From Kocuria rosea (GTDB taxonomy: Bacteria > Actinomycetota > Actinomycetes > Actinomycetales > Micrococcaceae): a DNA stretch of 64,000 nt. Of the stretch, positions 8,699 through 17,087 are shown piece by piece; the stretch's first letter is position 1, and each line of letters starts with the position of its first letter. The notes below the pieces were generated by a model. It saw nothing but the letters and a program-made list of their open reading frames with translations, did no database searches and was not told the DNA's origin. A program made the translations under genes and the position numbers. The DNA lies in NCBI RefSeq assembly GCF_006094695.1, contig NZ_CP035103.1:1612001-1676000 (forward strand), read 5' to 3'.

Positions 8699-9816
8699 CG
8701 CCCCCCGAGACCGCCGCGGCCCCTGCCGGCGGCCTGCCCGCCGCCGGGCCGCGGAGGATCGCCGTGCTGGGCGCCGGGTCCTGGGGCACGACCTTCGCCA
8801 AGATCCTCGCCGACAGCGCCCGCGAGTCCGCCCACGCCCGGGCCGAGCCGATCGGGCGGACCGTGGCCCTGTGGGGACGCAGCGCCCCCGCGATGGACCA
8901 CACCGCGCGCACCCGCGTCAACGACCGCTACGTGCCCGGCATCCGGCTGCCCGAGCGCCTGGAGATCACCGCCGACCTCGCCGCCGCCGTGCGCGGCGCG
9001 GACCTCGTGGTCCTCGCCGTGCCCGCCCAGTCCCTGCGCGCCCAGCTGACCGCCGTGGCCGGACACCTCGAGCGCGACGCCGTGGTGCTGTCCCTCGCCA
9101 AGGGGCTCGAGCGGGACACGGGGCTGCGGATGAGCGAGGTCGTCGCCGAGGAGCTGGGACGGGCCACCGGGCTGGGCCCCCGGCACTGGCGGGCGCGCAC
9201 GTGCGTGCTGTCCGGGCCCAACCTGGCCATGGAGATCGCCGAGGAGCAGCCCACGGCCTCCGTCGTGGCGGCCCCCGCCACGGACCTGGCCACCTGGGTG
9301 GCCCACGCCTGCCGGACCCGCTACTTCCGCCCCTACACGAACACGGACGTGGTGGGCACCGAGATCGGCGGCGTCGTCAAGAACGTCATCGCCCTCGGGG
9401 TGGGCATCGCCGACGGCCGCCACTTCGGGGAGAACTCGAAGGCCTCCATCATCACCCGCGGGCTCGCCGAGACGACCCGGCTCGCGCTCGCCCTCGGCGG
9501 GAGGCTGGAGACCCTCTCCGGCCTCGCCGGACTGGGCGACCTCGTGGCCACCTGCTCCTCCCCGCTGTCCCGCAACCGCACCGCGGGCCGGCTCCTCGGC
9601 CTGGGCCTCACCCCGGCGGAGGTCCAGGAGGAGATGACCCAGACCGCCGAGGGCATCAAGTCCGCCCCCGCCGTGCTCGCCCTGGCCCGCCGCCACGGCG
9701 TGGACATGCCCATCACCGAGGCCGTCGTGGCCATCCTCCGCGAGGAGATCACCATCGACGACGTGGCCCCGCTCCTGCTGGGCCGCGAGATCAAATCCGA
9801 AGGGACCGCCCCATGA
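8695..9816 (+). CDS. gpsA: Glycerol-3-phosphate dehydrogenase [NAD(P)+]
   Basis: GpsA reduces dihydroxyacetone phosphate to sn-glycerol 3-phosphate for phospholipid synthesis. The dinucleotide-binding GAGSWG is at residues 26-31, the catalytic lysine lies in GVVKNVIALGVGI, and the substrate-binding block SSPLSRN is present. The 373-residue length exceeds the usual 330-340 because of a 20-residue Ala/Pro-rich N-terminus and a short insert after the first beta strand (SARESAHARAEP). The GTG at 8695 overlaps the upstream stop by 4 nt, and the gene's own stop overlaps the ddl ATG by 4 nt. Confidence 0.95.
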   Translation: MTPPETAAAPAGGLPAAGPRRIAVLGAGSWGTTFAKILADSARESAHARAEPIGRTVALWGRSAPAMDHTARTRVNDRYVPGIRLPERLEITADLAAAVRGADLVVLAVPAQSLRAQLTAVAGHLERDAVVLSLAKGLERDTGLRMSEVVAEELGRATGLGPRHWRARTCVLSGPNLAMEIAEEQPTASVVAAPATDLATWVAHACRTRYFRPYTNTDVVGTEIGGVVKNVIALGVGIADGRHFGENSKASIITRGLAETTRLALALGGRLETLSGLAGLGDLVATCSSPLSRNRTAGRLLGLGLTPAEVQEEMTQTAEGIKSAPAVLALARRHGVDMPITEAVVAILREEITIDDVAPLLLGREIKSEGTAP

Positions 9817-10931
9817 CCCCCCGCCCCTGCGTCGCCGTGCTGTTCGGCGGACGCTCCAGCGAGCACTCCATCTCCCTCATCACCGCCCTCGGGGTCCTGC
9901 GCGCCATCGACCGGGACAAGTGGGACGTGGTGACCGTCGGCATCGCCACCTCCGGCGAGTGGTTCCTCTGCCCGCAGGAGGAGCTGGAGGCGCTGCTGGA
10001 CGCGAACCCGATCGCGGAGCTGCCCGTGGGCGACGAGCTCGTGAGCCTGCCGCTGAAGGTCGGGGAGAGCGAGCTCATCGTGCGCCAGGACGGTCCCTGC
10101 GGGCAGACCGTCAGCCGGGACCGGCACATCGACGTGGTGCTGCCCCTGCTGCACGGGCCCTTCGGCGAGGACGGCACCCTGCAGGGTCTGCTCGAGCTCG
10201 CCGACCTGCGCTACGTGGGCTGCGGCGTCACGGCCTCCGCGGTGGGGATGGACAAGCACTTCATGAAGCTCGCCTTCGAGGCGGCGGGCCTGGCGGTGGG
10301 CCCCTACACCGTGGTGACCGACCGGCAGTGGGCCGTGGACCCCCAGGACGTGCGCGAGCGCATCGCCGCGCTGGGCTTCCCCGTGTTCGTCAAGCCCGCC
10401 CGGGCGGGGTCCTCCTTCGGCATCACGAAGGTGGAGCGCGCCGAGGATCTGGACGCCGCGATCGAGACCGCCCGCGAGCACGACCGCAAGCTGGTGGTCG
10501 AGGCGGGGATCGTGGGGCGGGAGATCGAGTGCGCCGTCCTCCAGGGCCGCGGGACCGCCGCCGCCCGGACCTCCATGCCCGGCGAGATCGAGATCGTCGA
10601 CGAGCACGCGTTCTACGACTTCGAGGCGAAGTACGTCTCCCAGGCCTCCGCGCGGCTCAGCTGCCCCGCGGACCTGCCGCAGGAGGCGATCGGGACGATC
10701 CGCCGCAGCGCCGTGACCGCGTTCGAGGCGCTGGACGGGGAGGGCCTGTGCCGGGCCGACTTCTTCTACACCCCCGACGGGCGGGTGGTCATCAACGAGA
10801 TCAACACGATGCCGGGGTTCACACCGATCTCGATGTACCCCCGGATGTGGGCCGCCTCCGGGCTCGACTACGCCGAGCTGATCGACGAGCTCCTGGGCCT
10901 CGCCCTGGAACGGCCGGTCGGGCTGCGCTGA
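9813..10931 (+). CDS. ddl: D-alanine--D-alanine ligase
   Basis: Ddl joins two D-alanines with ATP to supply the peptidoglycan stem dipeptide. The 372-residue protein starts with VAVLFGGRSSEHSISL (the N-terminal serine-glutamate motif), has the ATP-grasp loop KPARAGSSFGITKV, and ends with the metal-binding NEINTMPGFT. It is coupled to gpsA by an ATGA overlap and completes the murA-acyltransferase-gpsA-ddl series. The residues that select a D-Ala acceptor over D-lactate were not judged in detail. Confidence 0.96.
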   Translation: MTPRPCVAVLFGGRSSEHSISLITALGVLRAIDRDKWDVVTVGIATSGEWFLCPQEELEALLDANPIAELPVGDELVSLPLKVGESELIVRQDGPCGQTVSRDRHIDVVLPLLHGPFGEDGTLQGLLELADLRYVGCGVTASAVGMDKHFMKLAFEAAGLAVGPYTVVTDRQWAVDPQDVRERIAALGFPVFVKPARAGSSFGITKVERAEDLDAAIETAREHDRKLVVEAGIVGREIECAVLQGRGTAAARTSMPGEIEIVDEHAFYDFEAKYVSQASARLSCPADLPQEAIGTIRRSAVTAFEALDGEGLCRADFFYTPDGRVVINEINTMPGFTPISMYPRMWAASGLDYAELIDELLGLALERPVGLR

Positions 10932-10945
10932 GCCGCGGCACGCCA

Positions 10946-10964
10946 CCGGGGGCGGAGCCCCCGG
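10946..10964. terminator. Hairpin between ddl and sortase
   Basis: A perfect 8-bp stem (10946-10953 with 10957-10964) with a GGA loop lies between the convergent ddl and sortase genes, ending one base before the sortase stop codon. Confidence 0.55.
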
Positions 10965-10965
10965 C

Positions 10966-11568
10966 TCACGCAGCGGGCGACGCGGTGACGACGACGTTCT
11001 TGCCGACCGCGTCCTGGGTGTAGCAGCTGATCAGGACGATGCGGTTCGGGACGATCCGCCAGATCTCGCTGTCCTTCAGCGTGTCCTTCTCGTAGGTGGT
11101 CACCGAGTCCACCACGTAGTCGAGGGTCCCGTCCACGGTCTCGACCTCGAGCTCCTCCCCGACCAGGGTCGGGTCGCTCAGCTTGTTGAAGGGCAGCTCC
11201 ACCTTGTCGTAGCTGTGCCCCGCGATGTACGTGGTGTTCGTCGACCCCTCGCCGGGCATCCCGTACGGCGTGAGCCGGTAGCCGCTGTAGGTCTGCGGAG
11301 GCACGAGCGAGCCGCCCTCGAGGTCCTCGTCGGTCGGGTCGTAGGGGAGCACGTCGGCGTCGAAGCCGACCGAGTCTATGCTCAGGCGCACCGGCGACGC
11401 CGCGGCCGGCACGTGCCCCAGGAGGTGCTGGGCGAGGAACCACTGGTTCATGAGCGCCACCCACAGCACGGCGGCGCACAGCGTCACCACCGCCGCCCGC
11501 CGGACCAGGGGATCCCTCTCCTCGGCCGGGACGGGGCGCGGCGGTCCCGCCACGGTGCTCGTTGCCAT
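10966..11568 (-). CDS. Sortase (class E/F-like), probable single-pass membrane protein
   Basis: The 200-residue protein has a cytoplasmic Pro/Arg N-terminus, one membrane segment (about residues 24-47) and an extracellular sortase domain. His118 (AGHSYD) and Cys182 (VLISCYT, the TLxTC position) are the expected catalytic pair. The catalytic arginine normally found just before the last strand is not visible: the sequence reads VGKNVVVTA, with Lys190 nearest. A GGAGGA ribosome-binding site precedes ATG 11568. It lies 109 bp downstream of a secreted, membrane-anchored Ala/Pro-rich protein that may be its substrate. Sortases normally attach proteins to the cell wall or pilins to each other. Confidence 0.82.
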   Translation of the reverse strand: MATSTVAGPPRPVPAEERDPLVRRAAVVTLCAAVLWVALMNQWFLAQHLLGHVPAAASPVRLSIDSVGFDADVLPYDPTDEDLEGGSLVPPQTYSGYRLTPYGMPGEGSTNTTYIAGHSYDKVELPFNKLSDPTLVGEELEVETVDGTLDYVVDSVTTYEKDTLKDSEIWRIVPNRIVLISCYTQDAVGKNVVVTASPAA

Positions 11569-11677
11569 GCTGTGCTGTCCTCCTCCGACCTGACCTGTTC
11601 TCCGACCCCGGCGCGTTCCGCCGGGGTCGGTGCCGTGCCGGCGCCGCCCCGCGGGCACCACCGGCACGGCACGCGGC

Positions 11678-12379
11678 TCAGGCGCCGCTGCGCCCGAGCC
11701 TCCGGGCCCGGTACGCGAGCGCACCGGGAAGGGCCACTGCCGCCGCGAGCAGCGCCGTGAGCAGACCGGCGCCGGCCGCCTGCCCCATCGGTGCCGCGGT
11801 GAGGCGGGTGTCCACGTTGAGCCCCGGGTTCGCGGCCCCGGCGGCGGCCTCCTGGGGCGCGAGCTCCGGGACCACCTCCTGCTGGACCGCGGCTGCGGCC
11901 GGCGCGGCGGGTGCCGCGTCGGACAGCGCCGGTGCCTCCGGCGCCACGTCGGCCACGAACGGAGCCGGCGCCTCCGCCGGTGCGGGCAGGACCTCCTCGG
12001 CGGCCGGCACGTCCACGGGCGCGGCGACCGGGACGTCCACGGGCGCGGCGACCGGGACGTCCGCGAGGGCCGCGGCCGGCAGCTCGGGCGCCGCCACGTC
12101 GGCGACGACCGGTGCGGGCTCGGCGACCGGGACCTCCGCCGGTGCGGGCGGAGCCGCCTCGGCGACCAGGACCTCGGCGACCGGGACGTCCGCGGGCACC
12201 GCGGCCGGCAGCTCCGCCACGGCACCGGCCACCTCGGTGGATGCGGCCGCGCCCGGTGGGGCGTCGACCGGCGGGGCGTCGCCAGGTGCCGCGACGGCCG
12301 CCGGGACGCCCAGGAACAGGCCCCCCACCAGCACGGTCGCCGAGGCACCGGCAACAGCCAGTCTTCTCGTAGTTGTCAT
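11678..12379 (-). CDS. Secreted Ala/Pro/Val-rich protein with C-terminal membrane anchor
   Basis: I do not recognise a domain. Residues 1-31 are a signal peptide (RRLAVAGASATVLVGGLFLG, cleavage after AVAA). Residues 35-180 are low complexity, built of PVAAPVDVPVAA-like repeats. Residues 205-225 are a hydrophobic segment followed by a basic tail (YRARRLGRSG). This is the layout of a sortase-anchored wall protein, but there is no LPxTG; the stretch before the anchor reads NVDTRLTAAPMGQ. The sortase gene follows on the same strand. A wall-spanning stalk is a reasonable guess, or a plain membrane-tethered protein. Confidence 0.65.
   Translation of the reverse strand: MTTTRRLAVAGASATVLVGGLFLGVPAAVAAPGDAPPVDAPPGAAASTEVAGAVAELPAAVPADVPVAEVLVAEAAPPAPAEVPVAEPAPVVADVAAPELPAAALADVPVAAPVDVPVAAPVDVPAAEEVLPAPAEAPAPFVADVAPEAPALSDAAPAAPAAAAVQQEVVPELAPQEAAAGAANPGLNVDTRLTAAPMGQAAGAGLLTALLAAAVALPGALAYRARRLGRSGA
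12011..12058. repeat. 24-bp tandem repeat inside the wall-protein gene
   Basis: Two perfect 24-bp copies (12011-12034, 12035-12058), with a decayed third, encode the eight-residue repeat in the Ala/Pro/Val-rich protein. The number of copies could vary between strains. Confidence 0.85.
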
Positions 12380-12858
12380 GTCGATGCGTCTCCTGTACTC
12401 CGTAGTCGGCCCGGGCCCACCCCAGGACCGCCAGCGCGCCGCACGGCCCCACCGGGGTCCTTGCCGCGCCCCCGCGCGGACGGACCCCCGTCACGTCGTG
12501 CCGCTCGTCGTTCGGCGCGGACGGGGCGTGCGCCCGTCCCCCGGAGCCGGAACCCCCTGCCGAAGAACAGCTGTGCTGTTAACTATCGTCCACATCCCGG
12601 CATTAGCAAGGGTGAACTGTTACGTGACGGGAGGAGTCCCGGCCTGCAGCACCGGATCCGGCGAGCGCCTCCGGCCCCTCGTGACCGGTCCGCCGGGGGT
12701 GTCCTCCGCAGCCGTCCCGGTCCGCGCGGGGCACGGGACAGCACTAGTGGGGACACGGATCGGGTCGCCGCCACCATTCGCTTGCGCACATGATGGGGGA
12801 GGGACGTGGTCCCGCGGCGGCCGTCCGGGGGGACGGTCGCCCCGACAGGGGGAATTCG
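12380..12858. other. 479-bp intergenic region with divergent promoter potential
   Basis: This gap separates the minus-strand wall-protein gene from the plus-strand ABC genes. I find no convincing ORF in it. Positions 12560-12625 are clearly less GC-rich than the surroundings and hold a perfect inverted repeat (see 12566-12580) and a related CTGTTA at 12617-12622. The rest is GC-rich without recognisable features. Confidence 0.5.
12566..12580. promoter_or_regulatory. Inverted repeat AACAGC-TGT-GCTGTT
   Basis: A perfect 6-bp inverted repeat with a 3-bp spacer sits in the AT-richer middle of the divergent region and is followed by GTTAAC. It could be an operator for either the wall-protein or the ABC operon. 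No cognate regulator is encoded next to it. Confidence 0.4.
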
Positions 12859-13671
12859 ATGACGTCCGCGGTGCTCGAGGCCGAGAACCTGGTCAAGATC
12901 TACGGCCGGGGGGACACCCGTTTCGCCGCGCTGCGGGGCGTGGACCTGCGCATCCGGCACGGGGAGTCCGTCGCCGTCGTCGGGAAGTCCGGCTCGGGCA
13001 AGTCGACCCTGATGCACCTTCTCGCGCTGCTCGACGCGCCCACCCGCGGCACGGTGTCCCTGGACGGCAGGCCGGCGGCGTCGATGACGGCCCGTGAGCT
13101 CAACGAGACGCGCAACGCCGCGTTCGGGTTCGTGTTCCAGCAGTTCTACCTGACCCCGGACCAGACGGTCCTGGAGAACGTGGTGCTTCCGCTGCGCATC
13201 GCCGGGGTCCGCCCCGCAGCGCGCCGGCGCCGCGCCCTGGACGTGCTGGAGCGCCTGGACGTGGCGGAGAAGGCCTCCAGCCGTGCCGCCGACCTGTCGG
13301 GCGGGCAGAAGCAGCGGGTCGCGATCGCCCGGGCCCTGGTCAACGACCCCTCCGTGATCTTCGCCGACGAGCCCACGGGCAACCTCGACTCGGCCACCGG
13401 CGCGGTGGTCCAGGACCTCCTGCTCGAGCTCCACCGGGAGCGCGGCATCACCCTCGTCGTCGTCACCCACGACGAGGACCTCGCCCGGCGCTGCGGACGC
13501 CAGGTGCACCTGCACGACGGTCTCGTCGTGGACGCCCCCGCACCCCGGCAGGCCCCCGCCGCCGGAGCGGACGCCGCAGGAGGGGACGCCGCAGGAGGGG
13601 ACGCCGCAGGAGGGGACGACGCCGGCGCGGACGACGAGGTCGTCGTCGGAGCGGTCGGAGGTGCCCGGTGA
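12859..13671 (+). CDS. ABC transporter ATP-binding protein (MacB/LolD family)
   Basis: The 270-residue ATPase has Walker [11 protein letters not shown]-loop FQQFYL, signature LSGGQKQR and Walker [13 protein letters not shown], all typical of the MacB/LolD/FtsE group that partners FtsX-like permeases. ATG 12859 follows an AGGGGGA site; an upstream in-frame ATG at 12790 lacks one. The last roughly 45 residues are an Ala/Gly/Asp-rich tail with three copies of a DAAGG unit, outside the family fold. The stop overlaps the permease GTG by 4 nt. Substrate unknown; such pairs usually drive export or mechanotransmission across the envelope. Confidence 0.92.
   Translation: MTSAVLEAENLVKIYGRGDTRFAALRGVDLRIRHGESVAVVGKSGSGKSTLMHLLALLDAPTRGTVSLDGRPAASMTARELNETRNAAFGFVFQQFYLTPDQTVLENVVLPLRIAGVRPAARRRRALDVLERLDVAEKASSRAADLSGGQKQRVAIARALVNDPSVIFADEPTGNLDSATGAVVQDLLLELHRERGITLVVVTHDEDLARRCGRQVHLHDGLVVDAPAPRQAPAAGADAAGGDAAGGDAAGGDDAGADDEVVVGAVGGAR
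13571..13615. repeat. Three perfect 15-bp tandem copies in the ABC ATPase tail
   Basis: Copies at 13571-13585, 13586-13600 and 13601-13615 are identical, keep frame and encode a five-residue Ala/Gly/Asp repeat. Perfect identity at DNA level suggests recent slippage expansion. Confidence 0.9.
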
Positions 13672-14948
13672 GGTGGTCCGACCTGCTGGCCTCGGCGGTC
13701 GCCAACACCGCGCGCGCCAGGATCCGCGCCACCCTGACCGTACTCGCCGTCTTCATCGGTGCGTTCGCCCTGACCCTCACCTCCGGCATGGGCACCGGGG
13801 TGAACCGGTACATCGACGACACCGTGGCGGCGTTCGGCGACGCCGACGCGCTCTACGTCCAGAAGTCGCAGCCCCTCATCGAGCTGTCCTCGACCTCGGG
13901 CCCGCGGGAGTACGACCCGGACACCACCCGGATCCGCACGGGGTTCGGCGTGTCCTTCGAAGGGCTGACCCCCGAGGACATCGAGGTCATCGAGGACCTG
14001 GACGGGGTGCGCTCCGTCAAGCCGATGTACTCCGTGGCCCCCACCTACCTGGAGGCCGCCGACGGCAGCCGGTTCCAGCTCTCCCCGGGGATCCCCGTCG
14101 ACGCCGTGGGCCTGCAGATGGTGGCCGGCGGAGCACCCGCCGCGGGCCGGGACGAGATCGCGGTGCCCGACAGCTGGGTCGCCGACCTGGGCTTCTCCTC
14201 CGCGCAGGAGGCCGTCGGGGGCCGCGTCGACGTGGTCATGACCAACATGGCGGAGCAGGACCGGGCGTTCCCCGCCACGATCTCCGGGGTGACGCAGGCC
14301 AGTCTCGTCGGGACCTCCCTGAACCCCATCCCGTCGGACACGTTCAACGAGCGGCTCTACGACTACCAAGTCAGCGGCGTCCCGGAGGAGGTCCCGGAGA
14401 GCTTCGCGATGGCCACGGTCACGGTCGAGGACATGGCCCTGGCCCCCGGGATCCAGGCGCGGCTGGAGGAGCAGGACATGCTCGGGCTCACCGTGGAGGA
14501 CCAGCTCGGCATGTTCCGCGCCGTCATCAACGCCATCGTGTGGATCCTCAACGCCTGCGCCGTCATCGCGCTCGTGGCCGCCGGGCTCGGCATCGTCAAC
14601 ACCCTGCTGATGTCGGTCCAGGAGCGGACCCGGGAGATCGGCCTGATGAAGGCCATGGGCATGAGCGGGGGCAGGGTCTTCGGCCTGTTCTCCCTCGAGG
14701 CCGTCTTCATCGGGTTCCTCGGGGCGGTCGTCGGCGCCGTCACGGGCGTCGTCGGCGGCTCGGCCCTGAGCGGGGCGCTGGCCGACGGGTTCCTGTCCGG
14801 GCTGCCGGGGCTGTCGCTGTTCGCGTTCGAGTCGTGGCGGGTGGCCCTGATCGTGCTCTCGGTCATGGGGATCGCGTTCCTGGCCGGGACGATCCCCGCC
14901 GTCCGGGCCGCGCGGAAGGACCCCATCGCCTCCCTGCGCCACGAGTGA
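13668..14948 (+). CDS. ABC transporter permease (FtsX/MacB family)
   Basis: The 426-residue permease has the MacB plan: one N-terminal membrane segment (residues 18-40), a large extracellular domain (about 45-280), then three C-terminal segments from about residue 285, with the conserved [14 protein letters not shown] coupling helix between the first two. It starts with GTG overlapping the ATPase stop (GTGA). The extracellular domain carries Pro/Glu/Asp-rich surface sequence; I cannot tell the substrate. Confidence 0.9.
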   Translation: MRWSDLLASAVANTARARIRATLTVLAVFIGAFALTLTSGMGTGVNRYIDDTVAAFGDADALYVQKSQPLIELSSTSGPREYDPDTTRIRTGFGVSFEGLTPEDIEVIEDLDGVRSVKPMYSVAPTYLEAADGSRFQLSPGIPVDAVGLQMVAGGAPAAGRDEIAVPDSWVADLGFSSAQEAVGGRVDVVMTNMAEQDRAFPATISGVTQASLVGTSLNPIPSDTFNERLYDYQVSGVPEEVPESFAMATVTVEDMALAPGIQARLEEQDMLGLTVEDQLGMFRAVINAIVWILNACAVIALVAAGLGIVNTLLMSVQERTREIGLMKAMGMSGGRVFGLFSLEAVFIGFLGAVVGAVTGVVGGSALSGALADGFLSGLPGLSLFAFESWRVALIVLSVMGIAFLAGTIPAVRAARKDPIASLRHE

Positions 14949-14979
14949 CCGGGCGGGCCCGGGGCGGGTGCCGCGGCCG

Positions 14980-15285
14980 TCAGCCCTCGCACTCGATGCA
15001 GTACCGGGCGCCGTCCTGCTCGCGGGCGAGCTGGCTGCGGTGGCGGACCAGGAAGCAGGACATGCAGGTGAACTCGTCGTCCTGCTCGGGCACCACCTGG
15101 ATGAGCAGCTCCTCCTGGGACAGGTCCGCCCCCGGCAGGTCGATGCCCTCCGCCGTGTCCGAGTCGTCGACGTCGATCGCCGGGCTCTGCGCGGTGGCGC
15201 TGCGCTGCGCCTGGATCACCTCGAGGGACTCGTTGGCGGGCTCGTCCTCGGGCTTGACGCGGGGCTCGTCGTAATCGGTGGCCAC
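14980..15285 (-). CDS. DUF4193 zinc-ribbon protein
   Basis: This is a 101-residue member of the actinobacterial DUF4193 family, recognisable from the start ATDYDEPR and from the C-terminal CxxC...CxxC ribbon (CMSC, then CIEC) that should bind zinc. The middle is acidic. I chose GTG 15285, with AGAAGGAGG seven bases upstream, over a longer frame reaching 15342, because the family begins at this point. Function is unknown; the family is widely conserved in Actinobacteria. Confidence 0.88.
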   Translation of the reverse strand: MATDYDEPRVKPEDEPANESLEVIQAQRSATAQSPAIDVDDSDTAEGIDLPGADLSQEELLIQVVPEQDDEFTCMSCFLVRHRSQLAREQDGARYCIECEG

Positions 15286-15427
15286 GGATGTGCCTCCTTC
15301 TGGCGTGGTGGTGGGGCGCGGTGCGCTCGCGCGCGTGTCCACGCCACAACCGGGCAGGGCACGGGCCTATTCCCGAGCCCCCGGGACGTCCCGGGGGAGG
15401 GGGCGGACTCCTCCGTCCGGCCCCGGC

Positions 15428-15919
15428 TCAGAGGCCCTCCACGGTGTCCTGGAGGTCCAGGCACCGGCGCTCGGCGGGGATCTGCTCCACCGCGGAGCCC
15501 AGCTCGACCAGCAGGGTGGAGGAGGCCACGGCGGTGCTGTCGAAGACCACCTCGACGGCCGGGTCCCGGCCGTAGGTCGTGGCGGTCCAGGTGCTCCCGT
15601 CCTCGTCCTGGCGGATCAGCCAGTCGACGTCGTTGACGGAGGAGCAGGCGTCCGTGGTGGGCCCGGGCGGGGTCACGCCGCACCGCACGACCGCCGCCGT
15701 GGGCTCGCCGTAGGCCGTGGTGGCCTGGCTGGTGGTCTCGCGCCTCTCGTGCTCGCCGACGGTCTCCGGCATGGCCAGCATCGCCGGGGCGCACCCCGGG
15801 TCGGCGGCGTTCTCGGCTGGGTCCACGGTGACGGCGGGGGAGCACCCCGCGAGGACCGCCACCAGGGCTCCCGCCCCCAGCAGGGCACGGGCGGATCGGG
15901 ACAGGGAGGGCGAGGGCAT
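15428..15919 (-). CDS. DUF3515 family lipoprotein
   Basis: The 163-residue product has a lipoprotein signal with the lipobox VLAGC (Cys26). The mature part has four further cysteines and the TPPGPTTDACSSVNDVDW region typical of DUF3515, an actinobacterial family of unknown function often found beside thiL. It is divergent from thiL with 64 bp between the starts, so the two promoters share this short gap. Confidence 0.85.
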   Translation of the reverse strand: MPSPSLSRSARALLGAGALVAVLAGCSPAVTVDPAENAADPGCAPAMLAMPETVGEHERRETTSQATTAYGEPTAAVVRCGVTPPGPTTDACSSVNDVDWLIRQDEDGSTWTATTYGRDPAVEVVFDSTAVASSTLLVELGSAVEQIPAERRCLDLQDTVEGL

Positions 15920-15970
15920 GCCCCCAGCGTAATCCTCGGGGGCGCCCGTTCCCGCGTCCGGGGCCGTCGT

Positions 15971-15976
15971 TAGGAT
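15971..15976 (+). promoter_or_regulatory. thiL -10 element, leaderless
   Basis: TAGGAT ends seven bases before the ATG at 15984, so the transcript would begin at the start codon. It overlaps the alternative ATG at 15975, which would then not be transcribed. Confidence 0.55.
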
Positions 15977-15983
15977 GAGCGCC

Positions 15984-17087
15984 ATGACCCGACCCCCAGC
16001 GGAGCCGTCCCCCGTGCCCGACGCCCCGCCCGGTCCGGGGCCCACCGTCGGGGAGCTCTCCGAGGCCGAGCTGCTGGCCCGGGTGCTCCCGCTGCTCCTG
16101 CGCCCCGCCCCCCGCCCCGGAGCGGACCTGGTGCTGCTCGGCCCCGGCGACGACTGCGCCGTGGTCGCGGCCCCGGACGGGCGGTACGTGATCACCACGG
16201 ACACCCAGGTGCAGGACCAGGACTTCCGGCTCGCCTGGACCGGCGGCGCGGTCACCACGGGCTACGACACCGGGGTGAAGTGCGCGGCGCAGAACCTCGC
16301 CGACGTCGCCGCGATGGGCGCCGTCCCGTCGGCCGCCGTCGTCTCGCTCACCCTGCCGCCGGGCACGCCCGTGTCCTGGCCCGAGGACTTCGCCCGCGGC
16401 CTCCTGGCCGGGTTCGAGGCCATGGGCGCGGACCGCTGCGCCGTGGTCGGCGGGGACCTGGGCGCCGGCCGGGAGCTGTCGGTCACCGCCACGGTGACGG
16501 GCGACCTCGAGGGCCGGGACCCGGTGCGCCGCTCCGGGGCGGGCGAGGGCGGCACGGTGGCGCTCGCCGGGACCACCGGGCGGGCGGCGGCGGGCGTGGC
16601 GCTGCTCGAGGACGGCCGCTACCGGCCCGGCCGGGACGCGCTCCTGGACGGGCTCGCGGCGGCGCAGCTGCGGCCGTGCGCCCCGGTGACCGCCGGCCCC
16701 GCGGCCGCCCGCGCCGGCGCCACCGCGATGATCGACCTCTCCGACGGCCTGCTCCGCGACGCCGGGCGGGTCGCGGCCGCCAGCGGCGTCGTCGTCGACC
16801 TCGACGGCGCGGCCGTGGCCGGCCTCGCCGAGCCCCTGCGCCCGGCCGCCCGGCTGCTCGGCGCGGACCCCCGCGACTGGGTGCTGACCGGCGGCGAGGA
16901 CCACGGGCTGCTCGCCGTCTTCCCCCGGGGCGTGCCGCTGCCGGGGATGTTCCGTGCGATAGGCTCGTGTGCGCCCGCGCCCCCCGCGCACGACGACACC
17001 CTCCCCCGGGTGCTGCTCGACGGACGAGCGCCGCACCTCGCCCTCGGGCACCCGGTCGGCGAAGGATGGGATCACTTTGAACCATAG
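15984..17087 (+). CDS. thiL: Thiamine-monophosphate kinase
   Basis: ThiL phosphorylates thiamine monophosphate to the cofactor thiamine diphosphate. The 367-residue protein has the AIRS/PurM-like fold signatures: GPGDDCAV (residues 53-60), TTDTQVQDQDF, NLADVAAMGA and the ligand-binding SDGLLRDAG block. The start at 15984 is chosen over 15975 from the -10 placement. A 25-residue Pro-rich N-terminus is extra. Its end overlaps the next gene's probable TTG start by 11 nt. Confidence 0.93.
   Translation: MTRPPAEPSPVPDAPPGPGPTVGELSEAELLARVLPLLLRPAPRPGADLVLLGPGDDCAVVAAPDGRYVITTDTQVQDQDFRLAWTGGAVTTGYDTGVKCAAQNLADVAAMGAVPSAAVVSLTLPPGTPVSWPEDFARGLLAGFEAMGADRCAVVGGDLGAGRELSVTATVTGDLEGRDPVRRSGAGEGGTVALAGTTGRAAAGVALLEDGRYRPGRDALLDGLAAAQLRPCAPVTAGPAAARAGATAMIDLSDGLLRDAGRVAAASGVVVDLDGAAVAGLAEPLRPAARLLGADPRDWVLTGGEDHGLLAVFPRGVPLPGMFRAIGSCAPAPPAHDDTLPRVLLDGRAPHLALGHPVGEGWDHFEP

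Noticed and set aside
12011..12058. CRISPR-like repeats
   Set aside because: Two directly adjoining 24-bp copies with no spacers, inside a coding frame; it is a protein repeat.
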